DNA of 60,854 nt from assembly GCA_903900265.1 (NCBI GenBank), contig CAIUMM010000099.1, positions 1 to 60,854 of the forward strand, in the 5' to 3' direction. This DNA comes from an uncultured Pseudomonadota bacterium. Lineage in GTDB: Bacteria; Myxococcota_A; UBA796; SXON01. Shown piece by piece: positions 1 to 8,753 of the stretch; position 1 is the stretch's first letter, and each line of letters opens with the position of its first letter. Under the pieces are notes generated by a model. It worked only from the letters and a program-made list of their open reading frames with translations. It made no database searches and was not told the DNA's origin. The position numbers and the translations under genes were made by a program.

Positions 1-1548
1 CCACGACCACGACAGCAGCCGGCCGTCGGGCAGCGCGAGGGCGCCGTTCACCGAATCCGTGTGCCCCTCGAGCGTCACAAGGGCGGCGCCGGAGGACCAG
101 TCCCAGAGGCGTAGGGTTTCGTCCCACGACCACGAGAGCAGCCGGCCGTCGGGCAACGCGAGGGCGTCGATCACCGATTCCGTGTGCCCCTCGAGGGTCA
201 CAAGGGCGGCGCCGGTAGCGCCGTCCCACAGGCGTAGGGTGTGGTCCCACGACCACGACAGCAGCCGGCCGTCGGGCAGCGCGAGGGCGCCGTTCACCCC
301 CTTCGTGTGCCCCTCGAGGGTACCAAGGACGGCGCCGGTAGCGCCGTCCCACAGGCGCAGGGTTTTGTCACCCGACCACGACAGCAGCCGGCCGTCGGGC
401 AGCGCGAAGGCGCCCTCCACCGAGTCCGTGTGCCTCTCGGGGGGCACCAAGGCGGCACCGGTAGCGCCGTCCCACATCCGCAGGGCGCGGTCACGCGACC
501 ACGACAGCAGCCGGCCGTCGGGCAGCGCGAGGGCGCCGAACATCCCTCTGGTGTGCCCCTCGAGCGTCGCGAGCGCGGCGCCGGTGGCGCCGTCCCACAG
601 GCGCAGGGTGTGGTCCCCCGACCACGACAGCAGCCGGCCGTCGGGCAGCGCGAGGGCGCCCTTCACCGCCTTGGTGTGCCCCCCGAGCGTCGCGAGCGCG
701 GCGCCGGTGGCGCCGTCCCACAGGCGCAGGGTGTGGTCCAACGACCACGACAGCAGCCGGCCGTCGGGCAGCGCGAGGGCGCCGTTCACCGTCCACGTGT
801 GCCCCTCGAGGGTCGCAAGGGCGGCACCGGTAGCGCCGTCCCACAGGCGCAGGGTGTCGTCCCGCGACCACGACAGCAGCCGGCCGTCGGGCAGCGCGAG
901 GGCGCCATTCACCGTCGACGTGTGCCCCTCGAAGGTCACGAGCGCGGCGCCGGTGGCGCCGTCCCACAGTCGCAGGGTTTTGTCCCACGACCACGACAGC
1001 AGCCGGCCGTCGGGCAGCGCGAGGGCGCCGTTCACCGAATCCGTGTGCCCCTCGAGCGTCGCGAGCGCGGCGCCGGTGGCGCCGTCCCACAGGCGCAGGG
1101 TGTGGTCCCCCGACCACGACAGCAACCGGCCGTCGGGCAGCGCGAGGGCGCCGTACACCCAGTGCGCGTGCCCCTCGAGTGTCACGAGTGCGACGCCGGT
1201 AGCGCCGTCCCACAGGCGCAGGGTTTTGTCATGCGACCACGACAGCAGCCGGCCGTCGGGCAGCGCGAGGGCGCCGTACACCGAATCCGTGTGCCCCACG
1301 AGCGTCACAATGGCGGCGCCGGTGGCGCCATCCCACAGGCGCAGGGTTTTGTCCCACGACCACGACAGCAGCCGGCCGTCGGGCAGCGCGAGGGCGCCCT
1401 TCACCCCCTTCGTGTGCCCCTCGAGCGTCACAAGGGCGGCCCCGGTAGCGCCGTCCCACAGTCGCAGGGTACCGTCACCCGACCAAGACAGCAGCCGGCC
1501 GTCGGGCAGCGAGAGTGCGCCATTCACGCCGCTCGTGTGCCCCTCGAG
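1..1548 (-). repeat. Tandem 123-bp repeats encoding identical-length WD40 blades
   Basis: A direct repeat with an exact 123-bp period (41 codons) runs from the left edge to about 1548. The anchor tgtgcccc, or a near variant, occurs at 60, 183, 306, 429, 552, 675, 798, 921, 1044, 1167, 1290, 1413 and 1536. Read on the minus strand each unit is one WD40 blade with invariant cores such as GALALPDGRLLSWS and TLRLWDGATG. Differences cluster at a few codons after GHT and on both sides of the Asp in the SWSxDx stretch. The array continues past the window edge, so the copy number here is a minimum. Such uniform repeats are prone to unequal crossing-over and to assembly collapse. Confidence 0.93.
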
Positions 1549-4101
1549 CACCCGCAAACATGGGCTCGCCGCCGCGTGCGCCACGCGCTGGGACCGCTTC
1601 AACCATACCCAGTCACACGCCCCCTTCTCCAACCAAGCCTCCGCCGCCTTGGTGACCGGGCTGTCATCCGCGTGCTCTACCGCCAGTTGCAACAGGATCC
1701 GGTTCGCGGGCCACTCGGCGTCTCCACGCCTGAGCATGTGCTCACGTTCGCGCATGAACGCCTCCCACAGCCCGAGCGTGCGGTCCAAGGTCGCCCCCTG
1801 ACGCGCCCGCTCCCAGTCTGCGTACCACTCACCCACCGCGCGGCCGGTCCCGGCGAGACGCTGCAAGCGGGACATCGTGCGCGCAAAGTCGGTCATCAGC
1901 GTTAGGGCATCGGCGCCCCGGTCGGCCTCGAGCAGGTGCCGCACGCCGCAGCGGTACAGGTAGACCGCCACCTCTTCGGCGCGTTCCGGGGTGCTGGCCA
2001 GATCCGCGAGCGCCGACCGGGTGACCGCGACGGTCTGGCGCAGCTCGGGCGCGCCGAGCATGTGCGTGCGGAGCGAGTGGTGGAACAGCGCGTAGCCCTC
2101 CTCGCCGTCGGGATCGGGCGCGCGCCGCACCATGGCTGCCAGCGCGGCGATCGCGCGCTCGACCAGCGCCACGTCTACTGTGTCCAGCAAGCCGCGCAGC
2201 CGCAGCAGGGTGGCGATCTCCAGCACCGTCAGCGGCTCGTGCGCCAACGCTAGCAGCACCAGCGTAGGCGTGGCCACCGCTTGCAGATCCCCCACCGCAG
2301 CCCGCCGCAGCAGCTCGTCGTGGTATTGGTGAAGGCCCGCAGGCAGCGCGTCCACCGCGTCTACGCTCAGCTTGCCCGCGTTGAGATCCCCAACCACATA
2401 GTTGATGTAGATCGGCAAGCCGTCGGAGCGCTTGGCCACCGCCGCGATGAACGCGTTGTGCATGGCGCCGCCCTTGTCCTGATCGCGGCCCAGCAGGCGC
2501 TTGCGGACGGGACCGGTGCGCTCCAGCAGCAGCGCCCGTACGTCGTTTTCGGACATCGGTGGCAGGCCGTTCGGGAACGGATCGGCGGCGTTTTGCGCTC
2601 GGAAGGCTTCGGGGATGCCGCGCTCGGGCCGGCCGGCGCCGATCACCGAGACGCGCTCGTTGACGATGCGAAACACGACGTCGTCCATGAATCGCGGGTC
2701 CACCTCGACTGCCTCGTCCAGGCCGTCGAGCAGCAGCAGCACCCGCGCCCCGTCGCGCAGGCTGGCCAGCAGCGTGCGCACCTCAGTCACCGGGTCGACG
2801 GCGTTGTTTTGCGCGTCCTCTTTGAGCTCGGCGGGGGCGCTGACCCACGGCGTGCCGATCAAACGCTCCCGCAGGTAGGTCAAGAACGGCGTCCTGCCGC
2901 GACGGTCGTCGCCCGCGCGGAACCGGTAGGGCAGCACCAGCGTGTCGGGCAGGTCCCCGCGTTCGGCCTCGTCGAGCACGTGCTCGCAGAGCGAAGCCAT
3001 CAGGTTTGACTTGCCCATGCCGGCAGCGCCGCCCATCCACAGGTGGCCTGTGCCTCCGCGCGACACGGCGTCGATGAGCGTGGCCAGCTCGGCTTCACGT
3101 CCGATGCGCCGTCCCGCCTCCTTGCGGACCTCCGGTTCGAAACCCCGGATCACCAGTCGGGTGTCCGAGGCGCTGGGCGGCGGTGCAAACAGGTTGCGGA
3201 ACGTCTCCATGGCCTCGGGGGTGGAATCGAAAAGGCCGCCGTCTTCGCCCATGCGCAGGTACTGGAGGCGCACCTCCCCCCGCCGCACGTACAGCTCGAG
3301 GGCGTCGCGCTTGGGATCAAAGGCGCCTAACGGGCCAAGATGAAGCGTCTGTTTCCCGACCACGAGCCACGCGCTCCCAACCGGTGCGTCGCCCGGTATC
3401 GCCGCATCTTCGATGGTCTCCTGCGCGTGCTCGCCCCGCAGCACGACGCGCGCACCTGTCGCCGCCACGGCGATCAGTCGGGCGTCGCAGAGCCAGCGGA
3501 GCGGGCCTTCCGCGAGCGCGACGACCTTCGGCTTCCAGACGTTCAGAAGCGCGTCGGCTTCCCGGCGCCCCATCGGCCCGCCGTGCGCGAGCCGGTTTCG
3601 CAGCGGGAGCAGGCCGGCGTCTACCGCTGCGCCGCTGGGGCCCAGCAGGCTATCCAGCGCCGCGATCGTCTCCGAGAGCGGGAGCGAGGATGCCGCATTC
3701 GGGGACGTAGGTCGGTGCTTGGCGACGGCCCGCGCCATCCCCATCCACTTACCGAGCGTAGGAAGCTCCACCTTGTCCCGAAGCTGGCGCAGCAGATCCT
3801 CTGGCGGCTTGGGATGCTCGGTTAGGCCGGTCATCACGCACAGCTTGAGCGCGATCTCCACGAGATCGCAGGCCGCCCACAACGCCAGCACCGGGTTGGG
3901 CTCCTGAAGCAGCTCGGCGAGCGGCAAGGCGAGCAGCGTCGGCAAAGCGTCTACAAGCTCGCCTCCCGCAGCGGACTCGGGGGTGGAATCAGCGTTCTCG
4001 GACGACAGCGGCTGCTGGCAGATCGGGCACGGCATCGGCGCTGGGAACCCGGCGCCGGAGAGCGCGATGGCGCAGCCGGAAGTGGTACAACGGAATTGCA
4101 A
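1..4101 (-). CDS. Zinc-ribbon / HEPN-like / NACHT NTPase / WD40 repeat protein (partial, C-terminus off the edge)
   Basis: At least 1,367 residues are visible. A TTG start at 4101 is chosen because GGAG lies 6 nt upstream, an in-frame TAG closes the frame near 4172, and no ATG precedes the first zinc cysteines. Residues 4-30 carry CTTSGC and CPIC pairs (zinc ribbon). A helical domain follows with LRNRLAHG near residues 167-174, which fits the HEPN R-x4-H ribonuclease motif. The P-loop GAAGMGKS is at about 358-365 and Walker B LLLLDGLDEA at about 455-464, typical of NACHT STAND NTPases. From residue ~852 there are 13 or more 41-residue WD40 repeats. STAND proteins usually oligomerise after their repeat domain senses a ligand; here the N-terminal HEPN-like domain would be the effector (inference). 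It lies 69 bp downstream of the Ntn hydrolase gene, probably in one operon. A regulatory or developmental role is possible instead of defence. Confidence 0.85.
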   Translation of the reverse strand, partial: MQFRCTTSGCAIALSGAGFPAPMPCPICQQPLSSENADSTPESAAGGELVDALPTLLALPLAELLQEPNPVLALWAACDLVEIALKLCVMTGLTEHPKPPEDLLRQLRDKVELPTLGKWMGMARAVAKHRPTSPNAASSLPLSETIAALDSLLGPSGAAVDAGLLPLRNRLAHGGPMGRREADALLNVWKPKVVALAEGPLRWLCDARLIAVAATGARVVLRGEHAQETIEDAAIPGDAPVGSAWLVVGKQTLHLGPLGAFDPKRDALELYVRRGEVRLQYLRMGEDGGLFDSTPEAMETFRNLFAPPPSASDTRLVIRGFEPEVRKEAGRRIGREAELATLIDAVSRGGTGHLWMGGAAGMGKSNLMASLCEHVLDEAERGDLPDTLVLPYRFRAGDDRRGRTPFLTYLRERLIGTPWVSAPAELKEDAQNNAVDPVTEVRTLLASLRDGARVLLLLDGLDEAVEVDPRFMDDVVFRIVNERVSVIGAGRPERGIPEAFRAQNAADPFPNGLPPMSENDVRALLLERTGPVRKRLLGRDQDKGGAMHNAFIAAVAKRSDGLPIYINYVVGDLNAGKLSVDAVDALPAGLHQYHDELLRRAAVGDLQAVATPTLVLLALAHEPLTVLEIATLLRLRGLLDTVDVALVERAIAALAAMVRRAPDPDGEEGYALFHHSLRTHMLGAPELRQTVAVTRSALADLASTPERAEEVAVYLYRCGVRHLLEADRGADALTLMTDFARTMSRLQRLAGTGRAVGEWYADWERARQGATLDRTLGLWEAFMREREHMLRRGDAEWPANRILLQLAVEHADDSPVTKAAEAWLEKGACDWVWLKRSQRVAHAAASPCLRVLEGHTSGVNGALSLPDGRLLSWSGDGTLRLWDGATGAALVTLEGHTKGVKGALALPDGRLLSWSWDKTLRLWDGATGAAIVTLVGHTDSVYGALALPDGRLLSWSHDKTLRLWDGATGVALVTLEGHAHWVYGALALPDGRLLSWSGDHTLRLWDGATGAALATLEGHTDSVNGALALPDGRLLSWSWDKTLRLWDGATGAALVTFEGHTSTVNGALALPDGRLLSWSRDDTLRLWDGATGAALATLEGHTWTVNGALALPDGRLLSWSLDHTLRLWDGATGAALATLGGHTKAVKGALALPDGRLLSWSGDHTLRLWDGATGAALATLEGHTRGMFGALALPDGRLLSWSRDRALRMWDGATGAALVPPERHTDSVEGAFALPDGRLLSWSGDKTLRLWDGATGAVLGTLEGHTKGVNGALALPDGRLLSWSWDHTLRLWDGATGAALVTLEGHTESVIDALALPDGRLLSWSWDETLRLWDWSSGAALVTLEGHTDSVNGALALPDGRLLSWSW

Positions 4102-4170
4102 ATGAGGCTCCGGACGGTGGACGACGGTGGCGGTGAAGTACGTTCGAGTCAACGGCTTGCGTGCTTCACG

Positions 4171-5202
4171 CTAAGCGAAGCCGCCTACCGACTGCGCCTC
4201 TCCCCCAAGGATCCGACAGATGAACGTCCCTGCTTTGGCGCACATAATCACCTGATACTGGGTGTCGGGACGGAGCACGTCGGGGCGCGTTAGCACGCCG
4301 AACAGGTGATCGGGCGAGGTGCTTCCGGGGATCCCTGCTCCCACGCCCGCGAAGCGCCTTGCGCTGTCTGGGGTGAGGTCATCGTCTGCACCGTTGCACG
4401 CGGACATTTCAGGGCTGACGTAGTGGTTGGTGACGTACACCGGGCCGGCCTCCACCGCCGCCCTGCGAACGGTGGCTGTTGTGGCGCCGCGCTCGATCAC
4501 GACGCGCTCATCCGGTTGTGTACCCACCAGCGTGTACAGCACTGGCGCGGCGATTTCAACGTGAGTGAGGTAGTCGAGGGCATCGGCGTAGGTGGCGCAG
4601 TGGTCGAGCGCGTGGCGCACCGCCCACGTGACCGGCATCGCCCCGCTCCCCAGTCGGAGGGCGATGGCCGCAGGCGTCGAATCGTTCTGGTGGATGACGA
4701 AGTTGATGGACACCGAGAACCGCCCCCGGGCCATCGCGGTAAGCCCGCCATACAATCCTGGCCAAAGCAGGCTCAGGTACGGCCCCGCAGGAGCGCCGCG
4801 GAAGCGACCGATCACCAAGGTGCGCTTCAGCAGGGTGGGGTCACCCAACTCCCAGTCGAGGTTGCGCGCGTGGATTGGACCGTCTTGGTCAGGGCCCCGC
4901 ACTGCGAGTGTTGAGCAGCCTACGTGGGACAGATCGTAAGATAGGTTGGCGGTGCGGACTTCTGCCTCGGAGACCCCGCCGATCGCAGCGAACGCCGCAC
5001 ATTCATCGCCGTGGAGGTTTCCGTACAACGTTCCGCCTACGCCAACGGCGTTGCGAATCCCCCACCACGGGATGCGGCCCAGCTTGGACTCGCACTCATT
5101 GTTGAACGCGGACAGCAGGGCTTTGACCCCCGCTGCGTGCGGTGCAAAGGCCTCGTACCAGCCTTGGCTTCGGGAAAGGTCTACATCAACGACGGGGATC
5201 AT
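4171..5202 (-). CDS. Acid ceramidase/C45-like Ntn hydrolase (linear amide hydrolase)
   Basis: This 343-residue protein resembles N-terminal-nucleophile hydrolases of the acid ceramidase, N-acylethanolamine amidase and C45 type. The key stretch is GCSTLAVRGPDQDGPIHARN at residues 95-114 followed by LDW. In this family the Cys (C96 here) becomes the new N-terminus after self-cleavage and attacks an amide, and ARNLDW is a recognised neighbouring motif. The ~95-residue propeptide length fits autoprocessing. No signal peptide is visible, so action in the cytoplasm is likely. It begins 8 bp after the EEP hydrolase stop, so the two genes are surely cotranscribed, and the NACHT-WD40 gene follows. The substrate is unknown: acyl amides, ceramide or a peptide amide are all possible. 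Confidence 0.75.
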   Translation of the reverse strand: MIPVVDVDLSRSQGWYEAFAPHAAGVKALLSAFNNECESKLGRIPWWGIRNAVGVGGTLYGNLHGDECAAFAAIGGVSEAEVRTANLSYDLSHVGCSTLAVRGPDQDGPIHARNLDWELGDPTLLKRTLVIGRFRGAPAGPYLSLLWPGLYGGLTAMARGRFSVSINFVIHQNDSTPAAIALRLGSGAMPVTWAVRHALDHCATYADALDYLTHVEIAAPVLYTLVGTQPDERVVIERGATTATVRRAAVEAGPVYVTNHYVSPEMSACNGADDDLTPDSARRFAGVGAGIPGSTSPDHLFGVLTRPDVLRPDTQYQVIMCAKAGTFICRILGGEAQSVGGFA

Positions 5203-5210
5203 TCTTGGCT

Positions 5211-5981
5211 TTATGGCTCTGAGACTCTTAACTCAAAGGCAGCGAAGATCGGCCGGTGGTCGGAGAGGCTCTCATCGATGGGGACGCGCGCGCTTGTGCA
5301 GACGACGCCGAGGGCCGCGACATGGTCGATGGTAGCACCTGAGCCGGTAGCTGAGGGGCGAGTGACCGGCTCATCCCGCAGGTCGGCGAGCGCGAAGTCA
5401 GCGCCGAGACCCGAGGCGACCACGCCAGCTTCTGCGTTGAAGTCACCGCCTACGATCGCGACCCCTCCGCTGTTTTCTGACGACGCGCTCCGTACAAAAC
5501 TTGCGAGTGCAGCGAGCTGCGGCGCGCCCAGCGCACCGTAGCTGACGTGGGTTGAGGCGTAGAGTACGCGACCCGCGCGTACGGCGAGAAAGCCCTTGCC
5601 TCGGTCGCCCGCAAAAGTCTCTGCTGCGAGGACCGTCGCCTCGCGATCAGCGGTGATGATGACAAGATGCTCGCTCATCTCAGTCATCGTCGTCGCTGTG
5701 GCGACTTTGAAAGACGGTATCCTTGGGTAGCTATGTACGTGTACGGCGCCGATGGCCATTCCGGCCGCAGTGACAGCCTCCCGCACCGCCGTCATCACAT
5801 CGCCGCTCACCTCCTGAAGCATGACTGCATCTACGCCATCTTCAAGCCAGCTGCGGATGCGCGCAGCAACGCGTGCGCCCCGCACGGTCTCGTCGGGGAA
5901 GTCGACGATGCACGGCTCATGGTAGTTCTCAGCATGAACGCGGTGCAGCACGTTCCAACAGGCAATTCGCAGGGTGGTCAG
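5211..5981 (-). CDS. Endonuclease/exonuclease/phosphatase (EEP) family hydrolase
   Basis: The EEP fold is shown by four family motifs in order: an N-terminal WNV strand, MLQEV (metal-binding Glu), GDFNAE, and the C-terminal IDHV...SDHRPI pair. The family includes DNase I-like nucleases, inositol phosphatases and neutral sphingomyelinases; the substrate cannot be told here. The first ordinary start is GTG at 5951, but that would delete the conserved Asn of WNV. The open frame extends upstream to a TAG near 6020 with no ATG, GTG or TTG, so a CTG at 5981 preceded by GAGG at 7 nt is proposed. It is first in the minus-strand operon and divergent from the MoxR gene. Without the extension it is 246 residues. 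Confidence 0.75.
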   Translation of the reverse strand: MTTLRIACWNVLHRVHAENYHEPCIVDFPDETVRGARVAARIRSWLEDGVDAVMLQEVSGDVMTAVREAVTAAGMAIGAVHVHSYPRIPSFKVATATTMTEMSEHLVIITADREATVLAAETFAGDRGKGFLAVRAGRVLYASTHVSYGALGAPQLAALASFVRSASSENSGGVAIVGGDFNAEAGVVASGLGADFALADLRDEPVTRPSATGSGATIDHVAALGVVCTSARVPIDESLSDHRPIFAAFELRVSEP

Positions 5982-6174
5982 GGTAGTACCTCGTCTGGGT
6001 TGACGATAACCGACTTGCTACGCGAGGTCGACGGCGGTTGTAGGGGGCCGCAAGCTCGCTCAAGAAGGCTCCGCATGGGCTCTCGAAGGCGGATGCCTAC
6101 CACCGGCTCGGTTGAGACCTCGGCTGCGTTAGCCTGCTGCGCTTATCTCTCAACGTTGACTTTTTGGAGCCTTC

Positions 6175-7296
6175 ATGTCGATGATCCTCTACGGTGCCCG
6201 GCTGCACTCTGGCCGCATGCTGGACACGCTCGAGCACTTGTTCGCCACCAACCTGAAGCGTCAGGATGCGGGCGGCACAGCCGTTCCGATCTGCATCTGG
6301 GGCACACATGGGCTGGGAAAAACAACTGCTGTGAAGGATTTTGCGCGGAAGCGCGGCTGGAAGATGGCGTACTGCGCCCCCGCTCAGTTTGAGGAGATGG
6401 GGGATCTACACGGGTTGCCTACGCGCATGGACCCGGACCCGAAGGTGAGCGGGGATGAACGAACGGTTTTTCTCCCTCCGGACTGGGTCCCTACCGAAGA
6501 TGGGCCGGGCATCCTGATGCTGGATGACATGAACCGCGCCGACGACCGCATCCTGCGTGGCATCATGCAATTGCTGCAAGAGTTCGAGATGTTCTCTTGG
6601 AGCTTGCCGCCCAAGTGGCAGATCGTGTGCACCTGCAACCCCGAAGGCGGTGACTACGCGGTCACGCCGATGGACGACGCGATGATCACGCGTATGCTGC
6701 ACCTTACGCTGGTCTTTGACGTCAAGTCCTGGGCAGTATGGGCCGAGGAGGCGGGGGTCGATCCGCGCGGCATCGCCTTTGTGCTCGCCTACCCGGAGCT
6801 GGTCAATGAAAAGCGCACCACGCCGCGATCGTTGGTTCAGTTCTTCGACCAGATCAAAGACATCCCCAACCTGGCCGCGCAGCTCGATCTGGTGCAGGTG
6901 TTGGCGATGAGCGCGTTGGATGAGGTCACCGTCGGCGCGTTCATGCACTTCGCGACGCAAGAGGTCGGGCAGCTGATCACCCCCGAGGAGGTGTTGAACG
7001 CGGAGAGCTTCGATGTTCCGGCCCGTCGCATCAAAGAGCGCGCCTCTGGCAAAGACGGCAGTAAACGGATGGACGTGCTGTCGATCCTGTGTACGCGGAT
7101 GCAGCTGCACCTCGCCCGCAAGGATTACCAGCCAGGCGCCTTGCATAGCGCCAACCTCGTGGCTTTCTTGTTGCTGCCCGAGCTCCCCAACGATCTTCGC
7201 TTTGCGCTGCATCGAGATTTGGTCGCGCTCGGGCCGCGTATCTCCGAGCTGATTCGGGACCCGAGGCTCGCCGCGCTCGTGCTGAAGGGCATGTAG
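6175..7296 (+). CDS. MoxR-type AAA+ ATPase
   Basis: A 373-residue AAA+ ATPase. Walker A is GTHGLGKT at residues 43-50, Walker B ILMLDD at 113-118 followed by MNRA, and CTCNPEGGDY is the sensor-1 region seen in MoxR proteins. MoxR ATPases act with von Willebrand factor A proteins to remodel or activate protein targets. GGAG sits 5 nt before the ATG. The next gene starts 5 bp after its stop and encodes the VWA partner, so the pair is one operon. It is divergent from the EEP-ceramidase-NACHT operon, with about 190 bp between. The sequence alone does not show its target. Confidence 0.88.
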   Translation: MSMILYGARLHSGRMLDTLEHLFATNLKRQDAGGTAVPICIWGTHGLGKTTAVKDFARKRGWKMAYCAPAQFEEMGDLHGLPTRMDPDPKVSGDERTVFLPPDWVPTEDGPGILMLDDMNRADDRILRGIMQLLQEFEMFSWSLPPKWQIVCTCNPEGGDYAVTPMDDAMITRMLHLTLVFDVKSWAVWAEEAGVDPRGIAFVLAYPELVNEKRTTPRSLVQFFDQIKDIPNLAAQLDLVQVLAMSALDEVTVGAFMHFATQEVGQLITPEEVLNAESFDVPARRIKERASGKDGSKRMDVLSILCTRMQLHLARKDYQPGALHSANLVAFLLLPELPNDLRFALHRDLVALGPRISELIRDPRLAALVLKGM

Positions 7297-7301
7297 ACCG
7301 C

Positions 7302-8729
7302 ATGCCGCCTGAGAAGCCCTCCGTCGCGAAAAAGGCGGCAGCGAGCGCGCTCGCTGGAGAAGAGCACGTCAGCCGAGCGATCATCGCGCTGTATATGGCA
7401 GAGCCTTTCTTCGCCCACGTCTTGCAGGGGTTGGTTCGACGCGTCGACGCGAGCACGCCTACCGCAGCGGTGGCGCTCGTCGGCTCGACGATCGAGCTTT
7501 GGGTGAACCCGGAGTTTTTCGCGTCTCTGGGCAAGACCATGCGGGTCGCGGTGATCAAGCATGAGGTCCTGCATGTGGTGCTCAAGCACCTGCTGAGGGG
7601 CCGCGACCGCAAGCCGCTGTTGTGGAACCTCGCGTGTGACGTCGTGGTCAACGCCCTCGTTGGAAAATGGCCGCTCCCCGAAGGCGCTATCACCCACGCG
7701 ACCTTCCCCGACCTCAAGATCCCCGCAGATGCAACCGCGGACCAAGTGTACGCGTTGCTTCGTGCCTTGCAGCGGGAGATGAACGCGCAGCCTTCAGGCA
7801 GCGGCGCGGGCTCGGATGGTGAGCCCGGCTCGGATGGTGAGTCCGGCTCGGGCGGCGAGCCAGACTACGCGGCGACGTCAGCTCCGGCCAGCGCTCGTGC
7901 GCTTCACCGTCTCGGGGCTGCTGGCAATGCGGGTTCCGACGATGGCGCGGTAGGCTGCCACAGCGACCACTCCGCGTGGGATGGGCGCCCGAACGCCAAG
8001 GGCGGTGGTGGCGCACCGGACGGCGCGTCGAACCCGTTAGCCGCCGAAGCCGGCATCGATGGAATGGTAGTCCGGGCAGCCGATCGCACCGATCCGCGTT
8101 CATGGGGCAGCCTTCCCGGGCTGGTTCGGGATGCTGTGATGGAGTCGCGCGCCCGTGGGGTTCCCAAGGTCGATTGGAAGCGAGCGCTGCGGCTGTTCGC
8201 GTGCGCTACCGGGCGCACAAAGTTGAAGTCTACGCAACGCCGCGAGAGCACGCGCTACGGCAACACTGCGGCGCTTGGAACTCCGCCTGACCCAAGAGAC
8301 CCGACCCAAGGCAGATTGGTGCCGGGCGTCAAGATTCAACGATTGCGCTCGGTGCTCGTAGCCGTGGACACCTCAGGCTCGATCGGCGAGGCCGAGCTTG
8401 ATGCGTTTTTCAACGAGATTCACGGCATCTGGCGTTCGGGAGCGGCTGTTTACGTGTTGAGCTGTGACGCTGCCGTTCATGATGCATTTGAGTACAAGGG
8501 CAAGGCTCCAGCGCGCCTCGGCGGGGGAGGGGGTACCGCGTTTGAGCCGGTGTTCGCGTGGATGGCAGCCAATCGATCGCGCCGTTTTGACGGCGTGATC
8601 TACTTGACCGACGGGTGCGGTCCCGCGCCGGAAACCAAGCCTCCGTGTCGGGTGTTGTGGGTGGTCACCGCGGGTGGCCTGGTCGGCGAACACTTGCTGT
8701 GGGGGCGGCATCTTTTGCTGGAGCTGTGA
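7302..8729 (+). CDS. COG3864-like putative metallopeptidase with C-terminal VWA domain (MoxR partner)
   Basis: A 475-residue protein. The N-terminal domain has a zinc-protease-like HEVLH motif at residues 87-91, followed by WNLACDVVVN, which is the layout of the COG3864/DUF2201 family. A low-complexity Gly/Ser/Asp linker spans roughly residues 165-205. The C-terminal domain has a MIDAS motif, DTSGS at 356-360, of the VWA fold. Family knowledge: such proteins are encoded beside MoxR ATPases and are thought to work as a pair. Both the HExxH and the MIDAS residues are intact, so metal binding is likely. Proteolysis itself has not been proven for this family as far as I know. It ends 24 bp from the convergent leucine-rich-repeat gene. 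Confidence 0.83.
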   Translation: MPPEKPSVAKKAAASALAGEEHVSRAIIALYMAEPFFAHVLQGLVRRVDASTPTAAVALVGSTIELWVNPEFFASLGKTMRVAVIKHEVLHVVLKHLLRGRDRKPLLWNLACDVVVNALVGKWPLPEGAITHATFPDLKIPADATADQVYALLRALQREMNAQPSGSGAGSDGEPGSDGESGSGGEPDYAATSAPASARALHRLGAAGNAGSDDGAVGCHSDHSAWDGRPNAKGGGGAPDGASNPLAAEAGIDGMVVRAADRTDPRSWGSLPGLVRDAVMESRARGVPKVDWKRALRLFACATGRTKLKSTQRRESTRYGNTAALGTPPDPRDPTQGRLVPGVKIQRLRSVLVAVDTSGSIGEAELDAFFNEIHGIWRSGAAVYVLSCDAAVHDAFEYKGKAPARLGGGGGTAFEPVFAWMAANRSRRFDGVIYLTDGCGPAPETKPPCRVLWVVTAGGLVGEHLLWGRHLLLEL

Positions 8730-8753
8730 TCCGCATCTGGGGATCTTCTGGGG

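Noticed and set aside
1..1548. CRISPR-like array from the regular repeats
   Set aside because: The 123-bp units are contiguous coding repeats without spacers and translate as WD40 blades.
59..1905. Long plus-strand ORFs (580 and 554 codons) rich in Arg/Pro/Ser
   Set aside because: They are the antisense frames of the WD40 repeats; their protein is a low-complexity 41-residue repeat while the minus strand gives clean WD40 blades in frame with the zinc ribbon and P-loop.
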